Below, piece by piece: positions 53,865 to 62,749 of a stretch of 64,000 bases of DNA. Location of the stretch: NCBI GenBank assembly GCA_938049335.1, contig CALIYX010000024.1:62001-126000 (forward strand), written 5' to 3'. How positions within the stretch are numbered: the stretch's first letter is position 1; every line of letters begins with the position of its first letter. Origin of the DNA: an uncultured Clostridia bacterium. Lineage in GTDB: Bacteria; Bacillota; Clostridia; Peptostreptococcales; Anaerovoracaceae. The notes under the pieces are model-generated. The model was not told the origin of the DNA. It did not search any database and saw nothing but the letters and a program-made list of their open reading frames with translations. Made by a program: the position numbers and the translations under genes.

Positions 53865-54143
53865 ATGCCTATGATAAATCGCAAGGCCTGCGCTGGAACA
53901 CTAGAATCAAGCGACGTTTATGTCGAGCTTGAACCTAGCGTTTCAGGTATAGAGCTTAATCTAGAATCAGCAGTAATTGAGCAATTCGGTGAAGCCATTA
54001 GAAGCGCCGTGCTCGATGTCTTAAACGAGATGAACATCTCAGACGTCAAAATAAAGGTTGTTGACCGCGGTGCGCTCGACTGTGTAATTCGCGCACGTGT
54101 TGAAACTGCGCTTAGCAGGGGAATGGAGGCACATGATGCGTAG
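53865..54143 (+). CDS. citD: Citrate/citramalate lyase acyl carrier protein (gamma subunit)
   Basis: 92 residues. AGTLESSDVYVELEP contains the attachment Ser (15 or 16) for the 2'-(5''-triphosphoribosyl)-3'-dephospho-CoA group; FGEAIRSAVLDVLNEM and the C-terminal VEAAL-like RVETALSRG are typical. It carries the acyl chain between CitF and CitE. GGAGG 8 nt before ATG. First gene of citD-citE-citF-hydro-lyase-gntR. Confidence 0.95.
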   Translation: MPMINRKACAGTLESSDVYVELEPSVSGIELNLESAVIEQFGEAIRSAVLDVLNEMNISDVKIKVVDRGALDCVIRARVETALSRGMEAHDA

Positions 54144-55020
54144 ATCTATGCTCTTTGTTCCGGGCAATACCCCAAATCTGATCATAAATAGCAATTGCAT
54201 GGGAGCTGATGCGATTATCTTTGATTTGGAGGATGCTGTTGCACCTGCGGAAAAGGATTCAGCAAGGCTTCTAGTTCGAAATGCTATAAAATATATGAAC
54301 TTCTCAGGCATTGAGATAGTCGTCAGAATAAACTCTTTGGATACAAGCTTTTGGAAGGAAGACCTAAATCAAATACTTCCTTCTGGACCAAATATTATCA
54401 TGCTACCTAAGACATCTTCTGCTAATGATGTTGCTGTTTTGAGTGCTTACCTTAGAGATTTTGAAGAAAAACTCGATCTTGAGTTAAACCACTTTAAGAT
54501 TATGCCACTTATAGAGACAGCACTTGGAATCGAAAATGCATATAACATCGCTTCGTCAGACAAGAGTGTCTGTGCTATCTTCCTAGGCGCCGAGGATCTA
54601 ACTGCAGATCTTAGATGCAAGAGAACCAAAGAAGGACATGAGATTGACTACGCTAGGTCAAGAATGGTCATGGCTGCAAGAGCCGCGGGCGTAGATGTCT
54701 ATGATACACCTTTTACAGATGTAAATGATGACGATGGAATAATCACAGATTCTGAATACGCTAAGTCGCTAGGCTTCACAGGAAAGGCTTCAATTTCTCC
54801 AAGGCACCTAGATACAATAAATACAGTATTTAGTCCTTCCATAGCTGATATCAAATATGCCTACGAGGTAATGGATGCCATAGAGCTTGCTGCTGCTCAA
54901 GGTCGAGGAGCTATCGCTCTACGTGGCAAAATGATAGATGCACCTATAGTTGCTAGAGCAAAGAATACCATAGAGATGGCTGAAGCTATCGGAATAAGAA
55001 AGGAGCAGATTGATGAATAA
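54136..55020 (+). CDS. citE: Citrate/citramalate lyase beta subunit
   Basis: 294 residues from ATG 54136, 6 nt after GGAGG and overlapping the citD end by 8 bp. RRSMLFVPGNTPNLI, AIIFDLEDAVAP, RINSLDT and the GAEDLTADL motif with catalytic Glu/Asp are the CitE hallmarks. It cleaves the acyl thioester; in this operon the product pair would be acetyl-ACP and pyruvate from citramalate (inferred from context). Confidence 0.96.
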   Translation: MRRSMLFVPGNTPNLIINSNCMGADAIIFDLEDAVAPAEKDSARLLVRNAIKYMNFSGIEIVVRINSLDTSFWKEDLNQILPSGPNIIMLPKTSSANDVAVLSAYLRDFEEKLDLELNHFKIMPLIETALGIENAYNIASSDKSVCAIFLGAEDLTADLRCKRTKEGHEIDYARSRMVMAARAAGVDVYDTPFTDVNDDDGIITDSEYAKSLGFTGKASISPRHLDTINTVFSPSIADIKYAYEVMDAIELAAAQGRGAIALRGKMIDAPIVARAKNTIEMAEAIGIRKEQIDE

Positions 55021-56428
55021 CAGTAAAATTGTATCCTCACTTCGCGAGGCAATTTCACTCTGCGATCTCAAGGATTCTATGAACATCTCCTTTCACCATC
55101 ATTTGCGGAATGGTGACTTTGTTCTCAACATGGTCATGCAGGAAATCGCTGACATGGGATTTAAGGATCTCACTGTAAATGCAAGTTCTCTCTTTGATAC
55201 TCACTCTGAACTTCTTGAACATATAGAGAGCGGTGTTGTCACAAAGATATGCACAGATTACATGTCATCTGGTCTAGGACGCAGTATTTCAGAGGGCATC
55301 ATGGATACTCCTGTCGAATTTAGAACTCACGGAGGAAGACCATCAGATATAGAAAGTGGTAGAACTCCAATCGATATAGCTTTTATAGCAGCACCTGCAT
55401 CTGACCCTATGGGAAACTGCAGTGGCAAGATTGGAAAATCTGCCTGCGGAAGCCTTGGATATGCGATTCCAGATGCACAGAACGCTAAGCACGTGATAAT
55501 AATCACAGATAATCTAGTTCCCTACCCTTTGATTCAGTGGTCAATTTCCGAAATCAACGTCGATTATGTTGTTGAAGTTCCTGCCATAGGAAATCCTCAG
55601 GGCATAGTTTCAGGAACAACCCAGATAACAAGAGATCCAGTTGGCCTAATCATGGCTGATCAAGCAACAAAGGTAATCAAAGCCTCTGGACTTCTTAAGG
55701 ACGGCTTTTCATTTCAGACAGGCGCAGGCGGCGCTTCGCTTGCAGCAGCAAAGTTTCTCAAGGACATAATGGTCAGAGAAGGCATTAAAGGCAGCTTCGG
55801 TCTTGGCGGAATTACAGGCTACATGGTTGATATGCTAAACGCTGGTTGCTTTGAGTCACTGCTAGATGTACAGTGCTTTGATCTTAAGGCTGTAGAGTCA
55901 ATCAGGACAAATCCTCAGCATCAGGAAATTTCTGCACTTCACTATGCTTCACCAAGCTCCATGAGTGCAGTTGTCGACAGCCTAGATGTGGTAATTCTTG
56001 GTGCAACAGAAATAGATACTAATTTCAATGTAAATGTTCATACTGATTCTAACGGATACATTATGGGCGGCTCTGGCGGACACAGCGATACTGCTGCAGG
56101 CGCAAAGCTTGCAATGATTATCGCTCCAATGTTCAGAGGTAGACTCCCTATGATAACCGATAGGGTTTCATGTATATCAACTCCTGGCAAGGATATAGAC
56201 GTTCTAGTTACACAAGGTGGTATCGCAGTAAATCCAAGAAATCAAGAGCTAGCTGAACGCATGCGTAATGCCGGTCTTCCTTTGGTAGACATTCATGACC
56301 TTAAGAGAAAAGCAGAAAGCTACACTGGCCTTCCAAACAAGGCAGCAAAGGGCGATAAGGTAGTTGCAAAGGTAATATCACGCGATGGCGGACTTTTAGA
56401 CAACATTTACAATGTACCGCAAAAATAG
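55013..56428 (+). CDS. citF: Citrate/citramalate lyase alpha subunit (acyl-ACP transferase)
   Basis: 471 residues from ATG 55013 (AGGAG 7 nt upstream; overlaps the citE stop). SISFHHHLRNGD-type start here MNISFHHHLRNGDFVLNMV, then GIVSGTTQITRDPVG, GAGGASLAAAKFL and GGSGGHSDTAAGAK. It exchanges acyl groups on CitD. It is about 35-40 residues shorter at the N-terminus than the well-known Klebsiella subunit; the frame upstream lies in citE, so this is the natural length here. Confidence 0.95.
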   Translation: MNNSKIVSSLREAISLCDLKDSMNISFHHHLRNGDFVLNMVMQEIADMGFKDLTVNASSLFDTHSELLEHIESGVVTKICTDYMSSGLGRSISEGIMDTPVEFRTHGGRPSDIESGRTPIDIAFIAAPASDPMGNCSGKIGKSACGSLGYAIPDAQNAKHVIIITDNLVPYPLIQWSISEINVDYVVEVPAIGNPQGIVSGTTQITRDPVGLIMADQATKVIKASGLLKDGFSFQTGAGGASLAAAKFLKDIMVREGIKGSFGLGGITGYMVDMLNAGCFESLLDVQCFDLKAVESIRTNPQHQEISALHYASPSSMSAVVDSLDVVILGATEIDTNFNVNVHTDSNGYIMGGSGGHSDTAAGAKLAMIIAPMFRGRLPMITDRVSCISTPGKDIDVLVTQGGIAVNPRNQELAERMRNAGLPLVDIHDLKRKAESYTGLPNKAAKGDKVVAKVISRDGGLLDNIYNVPQK

Positions 56429-56442
56429 AGAGGCCAAATGAA

Positions 56443-57282
56443 ATGAGAGAGATCGATTCAGCACTTATAACAGAAGTCGTTGCTAGGCTTTGCATAGATG
56501 CTAACTACCATCTTCCGCCAGATATGAAGAAGCAGATAATCTCTTCATCAAAGGAAGAAAGCTGGGAAACCGCATCGATAATACTAGACCAAATTATAGA
56601 AAACTTTAATATCGCAGATGAAAATCTCCAGCCCATATGCCAAGACACCGGACTTGCCTGCGTATTTCTAAGCATAGGCCAAGACCTTCACATCAATGGC
56701 AATCTAGAGGATGCCGTAAATGAAGGCGTAAGAAAAGGATATTCCGAAGGATACCTTCGCAAATCAGTTGTATCTGATCCATTAAACCGCGTAAATACAG
56801 GCGACAATACTCCCGCCATGATTTACTATGATATCTGTCCCGGTGATAAGCTTAAGATTACGGTCGCTCCTAAGGGTTTTGGAAGCGAGAATATGAGCCA
56901 AATCAAGATGCTAAAGCCGTCTGATGGAATTGAAGGAGTAAAGGACTTTGTTATCAAGGTAGTTGAAGATGCCGGTCCAAACCCATGTCCTCCAATAGTT
57001 GTTGGAGTTGGCATAGGCGGAACCTTTGATAAGGCTGCCTATCTAGCAAAAAAGGCTTTGATGAGACCAGTTGATCAGCGAAATAGCGAGTCTTTCTACG
57101 CAGATCTGGAAAATGAACTTCTTGAGAAGATAAATGCGCTAGGTATTGGGCCTCAGGGTTTTGGTGGAAGAACAACTGCCCTTGCAGTAAACATAGAAAA
57201 ATTCCCAACTCATATCGCTGGACTCCCAGTGGCAGTCAATATCAACTGCCACGTTACTAGACATATGACGGAGGAAATATAA
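56443..57282 (+). CDS. Class I fumarase/tartrate dehydratase-type hydro-lyase, alpha subunit; predicted mesaconase
   Basis: 279 residues, the FumA N-terminal (TtdA) family. PICQDTGLACVFL holds the first 4Fe-4S Cys, AGPNPCPPIVVGVGIGGTFD the second, and the C-terminal NCHVTRHM the third. Between citF and the beta subunit, inside a methylaspartate pathway cluster, hydration of mesaconate to citramalate is the expected reaction; the family also includes fumarases and tartrate dehydratases, so this is context-based. Confidence 0.88.
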   Translation: MREIDSALITEVVARLCIDANYHLPPDMKKQIISSSKEESWETASIILDQIIENFNIADENLQPICQDTGLACVFLSIGQDLHINGNLEDAVNEGVRKGYSEGYLRKSVVSDPLNRVNTGDNTPAMIYYDICPGDKLKITVAPKGFGSENMSQIKMLKPSDGIEGVKDFVIKVVEDAGPNPCPPIVVGVGIGGTFDKAAYLAKKALMRPVDQRNSESFYADLENELLEKINALGIGPQGFGGRTTALAVNIEKFPTHIAGLPVAVNINCHVTRHMTEEI

Positions 57283-57848
57283 TGGCAAAGAAGATAAACG
57301 TCCCTCTTTCTAGAGAGGAAGCAAGAAAGCTAAAAAGTGGTGATAACTGCCTTATAACAGGCACCATATATACTGCTAGAGACGCAGCACACAAAAGGCT
57401 CTGTGAACTCATCAAAGAAGGAAAAGAGCTTCCCTTTGATGTAAAGGACTCCGTAATCTACTATGTTGGCCCTACCCCTGCAAAACCAGGCTCTGCCATA
57501 GGTTCAGCCGGTCCAACGACAGCCTACAGAATGGACGCTTACAGTCCTGCCCTGGTTGAACAGGGAGAAACAGGTATGATTGGCAAAGGCAAACGCAGTC
57601 TTGAAGTTATAGAAGCAATGAAAAAACATGGAGCGGTTTATTTTGGTGCTATTGGCGGCTGCGGAGCTCTTCTCAGCAAGTGTATCAAAAGTGCAGAAGT
57701 AATAGCATACGAAGACCTTGGTGCAGAGGCCATCAGAAAGCTTTATGTAGAGGATTTACCTGTTGTTGTCGTAATAGATTCAGAAGGTAATAATCTCTAC
57801 GAAGACGGCAGAGCTTCTTACCTGCAAACACAAAATAAGACGAAGTAA
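57282..57848 (+). CDS. Class I fumarase/tartrate dehydratase-type hydro-lyase, beta subunit; predicted mesaconase
   Basis: 188 residues, FumA C-terminal (TtdB) family. VGPTPAKPGSAIGSAGPTTAYRMD, MIGKGKRS and YFGAIGGCGALLSK are its active-site loops. The A of ATG is the last base of the alpha stop (TAATG), so translation is coupled. It forms a heteromer with the alpha subunit. Confidence 0.9.
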   Translation: MAKKINVPLSREEARKLKSGDNCLITGTIYTARDAAHKRLCELIKEGKELPFDVKDSVIYYVGPTPAKPGSAIGSAGPTTAYRMDAYSPALVEQGETGMIGKGKRSLEVIEAMKKHGAVYFGAIGGCGALLSKCIKSAEVIAYEDLGAEAIRKLYVEDLPVVVVIDSEGNNLYEDGRASYLQTQNKTK

Positions 57849-57875
57849 TAAACTATTTCAAAGAAAGAGGAAGAC

Positions 57876-58859
57876 ATGTCAGAGCTATTTCACATCGATC
57901 CAAAACTGGATATTCCAATTTATAGACAGCTTGTTGATGTAATCAAGGCTAATATCAAAAATGGCAAAATTCCCCCAATGACAAAGCTCCCTACTGTAAG
58001 GGACTTATCAGACGAACTAGGAATTGCTCGCGGAACAATAAAGCGTTCCTATGATGAACTAGAACACCTTGGTATTATAGAGAAGATACGTGGTCGTGGT
58101 ACCTTTGTAAGCTATAGACCTAGCGACAGTGAAAGCCGTAAAGAGCGTGCTATGGCAGCAATTGACAATATGTTTGATGAGCTAGAAAACATGCAGTTTT
58201 CCATGTCTGAGATAAATATTTTTATCAATCTAAGGCTAAGGGACCGCGCTTCACACCAGGATAAGGTTAAGATTGGAATTGTCGAGTGCAATCCAGAGAC
58301 ACTTTATCAACTTGCAGAGCAGCTTAGAGAAATAGAGCAAATTGACCTATTCTCCTACCTTCTTGGCGATCTTCGCGAGTATCCTTACAAGATAAGCGAG
58401 GACATGGATTTAATCATCACAACAGCTGCACATGCAGATGAACTAAATGGTATAATTCCGCAAAGCGACAAAATTATCAAAACCGCGCTTACTATGATGC
58501 CAAAGAGTGTCGCTGGAATAATCAAAATTGCTCCTGGCGAAAAGGTCGGCATCATCTGTAATAGTGAAAAATTCGGTAATATGCTCTATGAACTCTCTGA
58601 AACATATACAGAAAATGCTAAGATTACAAAGCCTCTTATGATATCAAGTGACAGCGAAATCACAAAGTATCTCTCAAAGAAGGATGTCATCCTCGTACCA
58701 GAAAACTACCAGAAGTACTGTAGCGACAAGGTTTTGGGCCAAATAAATCGATTTGCGTCAAAGCATAGACTAATTGAATGCTCATATCAGATAGACGCTG
58801 GTTCCTTCATGTACGTTAGGGATAAAATAGAAAAGCTGATTGACAGTAAAATACTTTAA
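57876..58859 (+). CDS. GntR-family regulator of the citDEF/mesaconase operon (predicted)
   Basis: 327 residues. The winged-helix GntR domain (1-75: PIYRQLVDVIKANIKNGKI, LPTVRDLSDELGIARGTIKRSYDELEHLGIIE in part, RGRGTFV) resembles the short-linker YtrA-type, and the C-terminal part (about 110-327) looks like a two-lobe effector domain with KVKIGIVECNPET and KVGIICNSEKFG. It could sense a pathway intermediate. Last gene of the operon, 27 bp after the beta subunit and ended by a terminator. Control of the two 13-bp elements at citD and glmS is proposed. Confidence 0.85.
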   Translation: MSELFHIDPKLDIPIYRQLVDVIKANIKNGKIPPMTKLPTVRDLSDELGIARGTIKRSYDELEHLGIIEKIRGRGTFVSYRPSDSESRKERAMAAIDNMFDELENMQFSMSEINIFINLRLRDRASHQDKVKIGIVECNPETLYQLAEQLREIEQIDLFSYLLGDLREYPYKISEDMDLIITTAAHADELNGIIPQSDKIIKTALTMMPKSVAGIIKIAPGEKVGIICNSEKFGNMLYELSETYTENAKITKPLMISSDSEITKYLSKKDVILVPENYQKYCSDKVLGQINRFASKHRLIECSYQIDAGSFMYVRDKIEKLIDSKIL

Positions 58860-58864
58860 AGCAC

Positions 58865-58902
58865 AAAGTGGAGCAATTTTTTTAAATACTGCTCCACTTT
58901 TA
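58865..58902 (+). terminator. Terminator of the citDEF operon
   Basis: AAAGTGGAGCA (58865-58875) pairs with TGCTCCACTTT (58890-58900) around a 14-nt loop with T7, then TTAATTT. Confidence 0.75.
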
Positions 58903-58930
58903 ATTTCTCTATTAAGCTTTGATATTCAAT

Positions 58931-59182
58931 CTAATATTTATATGTGTAGAAACCCCATATGCAGTTACTGAATTCTCCCGCGGCAAAAGTATGAACTTTT
59001 CCATCAATATTCACTGTGTACACTCTGAATCTGTGATCTTGATGATATAAAGGATCTTTTACCGTAACACTTTTGCCTGTGCTCTCCCATTTATAGTCAA
59101 ATATATTTTTTCCAAATAAAATTACATATCCATCTTGACCATGAACCTCAAACTGCCATGACTTTGATTTAAATATCTTCAT
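58931..59182 (-). CDS. Small protein, unknown function, between gntR and glmS
   Basis: 83 residues, no signal peptide or span, aromatic-rich with beta-strand character (SKSWQFEVHGQDGYVILFGK, KDPLYHQDHRFRVYTVNIDGK in part). It is the only minus-strand gene among the fermentation genes, and GAGGTGATG sits 8 nt before ATG. I do not recognise the family. The strand pattern loosely resembles beta-sheet phospholipid-scramblase/LURP folds, but the length is too short to claim that. Confidence 0.55.
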   Translation of the reverse strand: MKIFKSKSWQFEVHGQDGYVILFGKNIFDYKWESTGKSVTVKDPLYHQDHRFRVYTVNIDGKVHTFAAGEFSNCIWGFYTYKY

Positions 59183-59292
59183 TTACATCACCTCTTATCG
59201 CTATTATATCATCTTTTCAGCTTTATAATATCAGTTTCAAATATAATCAATTATTTTAATATAAAAACTTTGTTTTCCTATGTATATATGCG

Positions 59293-59332
59293 TTGACTTT
59301 TGATATAGTTCACTGTAGTATTGTGTTATATA
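59293..59332 (+). promoter_or_regulatory. glmS promoter with overlapping operator-like 13-mer
   Basis: -35 TTGACT (59293-59298), 17-bp spacer, -10 TAGTAT (59316-59321). ATTGTGTTATATA (59320-59332) overlaps the end of the -10 and differs by one base from the element at citD (53796-53808). Confidence 0.55.
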
Positions 59333-59383
59333 TCAATATAGATATTTGTATTATTATTTTCAATAGAAATTGAGGTCAATCAA

Positions 59384-59881
59384 ATGCTTTCAGACAGAAA
59401 AAAGAGAGTTTTGATAATCGGAGTAATAGGCTCTGATGTTCACGCTGTAGGAATAAAGATTCTGCACCATGCTTTTATGGCAGCAGGCTATGAAGTTGTA
59501 GACCTTGGGGTTATGGTTTCACAGGAAGAATTCATAAATGCAGCTATAGAGTCAAGCGCAGATGCTATCCTCATATCCTCACTATACGGACAAGGTGAAC
59601 TAGATTGCCGTGGAATGCGTGAGAAATGTGACGAGGCAGGACTTAAGGATATACCATTGCTCGTGGGAGGCAATATAGTTATAGGCAAGCAGAAGTTTGA
59701 GGATGTCGAGAAGCGTTTCAAGGAGATGGGTTTCAACTACGCCTTCCCTCCAGGAACTGCACCTGAAACAACTATAGATGCCCTACACCAAATTTTTAAG
59801 GATAAAGACGCTGATACTGGAGTTCAATCCGAGGCAGATCATGAGAGCTCCGCTGAATGCACAGAGGAAAGCCATTTATGA
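59384..59881 (+). CDS. glmS: Glutamate mutase, B12-binding sigma subunit
   Basis: 165 residues, slightly longer than the usual 137 because of an acidic C-terminal tail. The cobalamin-binding signature DxHxxG appears as GSDVHAVGIK; VVDLGVMVSQEEF, SSLYGQGELD and LLVGGNIVIG line the B12 pocket. It rearranges glutamate to 3-methylaspartate together with GlmE. The ribosome site is weak (GAGGTCAATCAA). Known also as mutS, not the mismatch repair protein. Confidence 0.95.
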   Translation: MLSDRKKRVLIIGVIGSDVHAVGIKILHHAFMAAGYEVVDLGVMVSQEEFINAAIESSADAILISSLYGQGELDCRGMREKCDEAGLKDIPLLVGGNIVIGKQKFEDVEKRFKEMGFNYAFPPGTAPETTIDALHQIFKDKDADTGVQSEADHESSAECTEESHL

Positions 59882-61269
59882 GAGCTATCCTGCTGATTGA
59901 CTTCGGCAGCACATATACCAAGCTTACAGCAGTTGATATAGAAAATGCTAAAATCCTCGGAACAGCAGCTTCCTATACCACTGTAGAAAGCGATATAAAC
60001 GAAGGTCTTAATAAAGGCCTTTCAATTTTAAAAGACAAGATTGGCGATATCGAGTACGAAAAAACACTTGCCTGCTCTTCTGCAGCTGGTGGCCTTCGCA
60101 TGATAGCATCGGGACTAGTTCCAGAACTGACATCAGAAGCAGCAAAGATGGCTACACTCGGAGCTGGAGCCAAGATAGTTAATCTATTTTCCTTTGAGCT
60201 TACAGAAGATGATATAGAAGAAATATCAAAGAGCAAGCCGGATATATTCCTACTTGTTGGGGGAACCGATGGCGGAAATACCGAATGCATAGTACATAAT
60301 GCCAAGATGCTCGCTACTCTCCCGCCCAATTTTCCTATTATAATAGCAGGAAACCGCAATGCCTCAAGGGAATGCGAAAGAATTTTAGAAGGTCACGAGA
60401 CCTATGTGTGCCCAAATGTTATGCCTAAGTTTGGCACAATAAATATAGCAGAGACGCAAGATAAGATTAGGGAGATTTTTCTACGTCGCATCATTAAGGC
60501 CAAGGGACTAAGCAAAGCTTCATCAATACTTACAGACATTTTGATGCCTACCCCATCCGCTGTTCTACAGGCTATAAACCTTTTAGCAGATGGATGTGAT
60601 GGAGAAGAAGGTCTTGGAGAGCTAATCGCAGTTGATGTCGGAGGTGCTACTACCGATATTTACTCTGTAGCAAACGGAAAACCAGCACATTCAGGCACTG
60701 TATATAAAGGGTTACCAGAACCGTATTCCAAGAGAACCGTTGAAGGCGATATCGGAATGAGGTACAGCATAAACGGTATTGTAGATGCTGCAGGACTTGA
60801 CCGCATATGTGAGCTATCTGGTCTAAGTGAAGAACGCGCTAGCGAGTTGATAAGTTATCTTGGCACTCATACAGATGTAGTTCCAAGTGGCAATGATGAA
60901 CTTGAGCGCCTAGACTACGCACTGGCTTCTATGGCTATAGAAACAGCTGTAACAAGACACGCTGGCTCCATGGAAGAAACCTATACCGTATGCGGACTCA
61001 CTTATGTTCAGACAGGCAAGGACCTGCGCGATGTAAAGCAGATAATTGTAACAGGCGGTAGCCTAATTCACACGAGTAGAACAGGTCAAATCGCATCTCA
61101 CGCCCTCTTTGATGTAGCAAATCCAATGTCACTTAGACCAAAGACAGCAGAGATACGAGTAGACCGCAAATATATATTAGCAGCGATGGGCTTGCTTTCA
61201 GCACACTATCCAAAAATCGCACTTAAGATAATGAAAAAGGAATTAGAAAAAGATGGATTTGAAAAATAA
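59878..61269 (+). CDS. glmL: MutL/GlmL protein of glutamate mutase, ASKHA ATPase
   Basis: 463 residues from ATG 59878 (AGAGGAAA upstream; overlaps the glmS stop as ATGA). LIDFGSTYTKLTA is the phosphate 1 loop, LVGGTDGGNTE the phosphate 2 motif and VDVGGATTDIYS the adenosine motif of actin-like ATPases. Its place between glmS and glmE is conserved in glutamate-fermenting clostridia; a reactivation or assembly role for the B12 enzyme is inferred by the family. Confidence 0.94.
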   Translation: MRAILLIDFGSTYTKLTAVDIENAKILGTAASYTTVESDINEGLNKGLSILKDKIGDIEYEKTLACSSAAGGLRMIASGLVPELTSEAAKMATLGAGAKIVNLFSFELTEDDIEEISKSKPDIFLLVGGTDGGNTECIVHNAKMLATLPPNFPIIIAGNRNASRECERILEGHETYVCPNVMPKFGTINIAETQDKIREIFLRRIIKAKGLSKASSILTDILMPTPSAVLQAINLLADGCDGEEGLGELIAVDVGGATTDIYSVANGKPAHSGTVYKGLPEPYSKRTVEGDIGMRYSINGIVDAAGLDRICELSGLSEERASELISYLGTHTDVVPSGNDELERLDYALASMAIETAVTRHAGSMEETYTVCGLTYVQTGKDLRDVKQIIVTGGSLIHTSRTGQIASHALFDVANPMSLRPKTAEIRVDRKYILAAMGLLSAHYPKIALKIMKKELEKDGFEK

Positions 61270-62704
61270 GAAGATACCAGAAGCTGAGTTTTTAGCACTC
61301 CGTGAAGAGGTTTTAACCCAGTGGCCTACTGGTAAGGATGTCAATCTCGAGGAGGCAGTGGCATATCACAAGGCTATGCCGAAAGAGAAGATTTTCTCAG
61401 AGAAGCTCATCAAGGCTAAAGAAAGTGGAGATACCCTAGTTCAACCAAGAGCAGGCGTACCAGTAATAGAAGAGCATATCAAACTCCTCAACTACCTAGA
61501 GGATGTTGGTGAAGCAGACCTGCTACCTACAACTGTAGATAGCTACACAAGACTTAACCGCTACGAGGAAGCCGAAAACGGTATCGAGGAATCCATCAGA
61601 CTTGGACGTGCTATGATGAACGGTTTTCCACCTGTAAATCACGGTGTTAGCGGTTGCCGTAAAGTCATCGAAAGCGTGCATACACCTGTTCAGGTAAGGC
61701 ACGGTACACCAGACGCTAGACTTTTGACAGAAATTACCTATGCAGGCGGATTCACAAGCTATGAAGGTGGCGGAATATCATATAATCTGCCCTACTGCAA
61801 GGATGTTCCAATGGAGCGCACAATAAGAGATTGGCAATATGTCGATAGACTTACTGGTCTCTACGAGGAGATGGGAGTTTCCATAAACCGTGAACCTTAT
61901 GGACCTTTGACGGGAACGCTTGTACCTCCTTGCGTATCACACTCTGTTGCAATTATCGAAGCTCTCCTTGCTGCTGAGCAGGGCGTAAAGAACATCACTG
62001 TCGGCTATGGCCAGTGCGGCAATATAATTCAGGACATAGCAGCAATCAGAACTCTTGAAGAGCTGACTGAAGAATATCTACATAAGTACGGTTACGATGA
62101 TGTAGTTGTCACAACTGTACTTCACCAGTGGATGGGTGGATTTCCTGCTGACGAAGCAAAGGCATTTGGAGTTATTTCCTCCGGAAGCCTTATCGCAGGT
62201 CTATCAAAGGCAACCAAGGTTATCGTAAAGAGCCCTCATGAGGCGATAGGAATCCCTACAATGGAAGCTAACGGCCAGGGACTTAGATGCACCAAGCAGG
62301 TTGTTAACATGCTTAAGGACCAGAATTTCTCTGAGGCTGCTCTCAAAGACGAAAAGGAAATTATCAAGGCCGAGACTCGCTGTATCGTAGATAAGTGCTT
62401 TGAACTTGGAGATGGTGACATCGCAGTCGGAACATGCAGAGCTACAGAGGCCGGCGTTATCGATATACCATTTGCTCCATGCAGATATAATGCAGGACTC
62501 ATGCTTCCATGCCGTGACAACAACGGTGCAGTGAGAATCCTAAACACAGGAAACCTGCCATTCACACAGGAGCTAAAGGATTTTCACAAGGAAAAGATTG
62601 AAGAAAGAGCAAAAGCAGAAGCTCGCGATGCATCCTTCCAGATGGTTATAGATGACGTATACGCTATCGGCAAAGGTAGACTTGTTGGAAGACCAAAGCG
62701 CTAA
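61253..62704 (+). CDS. glmE: Glutamate mutase, epsilon (catalytic) subunit
   Basis: 483 residues, standard length. QPRAGVPVIEEHIKLLNYLE, GFPPVNHGVSGCRKV, VRHGTPDARLL and the GGGISYNLPY substrate loop are family blocks; the TIM barrel binds glutamate over the cobalamin held by GlmS. AAGGAATTAG precedes ATG; the frame overlaps glmL by 17 bp. Confidence 0.96.
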   Translation: MDLKNKKIPEAEFLALREEVLTQWPTGKDVNLEEAVAYHKAMPKEKIFSEKLIKAKESGDTLVQPRAGVPVIEEHIKLLNYLEDVGEADLLPTTVDSYTRLNRYEEAENGIEESIRLGRAMMNGFPPVNHGVSGCRKVIESVHTPVQVRHGTPDARLLTEITYAGGFTSYEGGGISYNLPYCKDVPMERTIRDWQYVDRLTGLYEEMGVSINREPYGPLTGTLVPPCVSHSVAIIEALLAAEQGVKNITVGYGQCGNIIQDIAAIRTLEELTEEYLHKYGYDDVVVTTVLHQWMGGFPADEAKAFGVISSGSLIAGLSKATKVIVKSPHEAIGIPTMEANGQGLRCTKQVVNMLKDQNFSEAALKDEKEIIKAETRCIVDKCFELGDGDIAVGTCRATEAGVIDIPFAPCRYNAGLMLPCRDNNGAVRILNTGNLPFTQELKDFHKEKIEERAKAEARDASFQMVIDDVYAIGKGRLVGRPKR

Positions 62705-62749
62705 ACAGCTTTCAATATATCTAGATGAATTCAGATTGGAGTTAAAGAT

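Noticed and set aside
53865..56428. Citrate fermentation operon
   Set aside because: The subunits are citrate lyase family members, but no citrate carrier or oxaloacetate decarboxylase is present, while all methylaspartate pathway genes are; citramalate is the better substrate guess.
59384..61269. Genes often named mutS and mutL read as DNA mismatch repair genes
   Set aside because: The DxHxxG cobalamin motif and the actin-like ATPase motifs show glutamate mutase components; mismatch repair MutS/MutL are far larger and differ completely.
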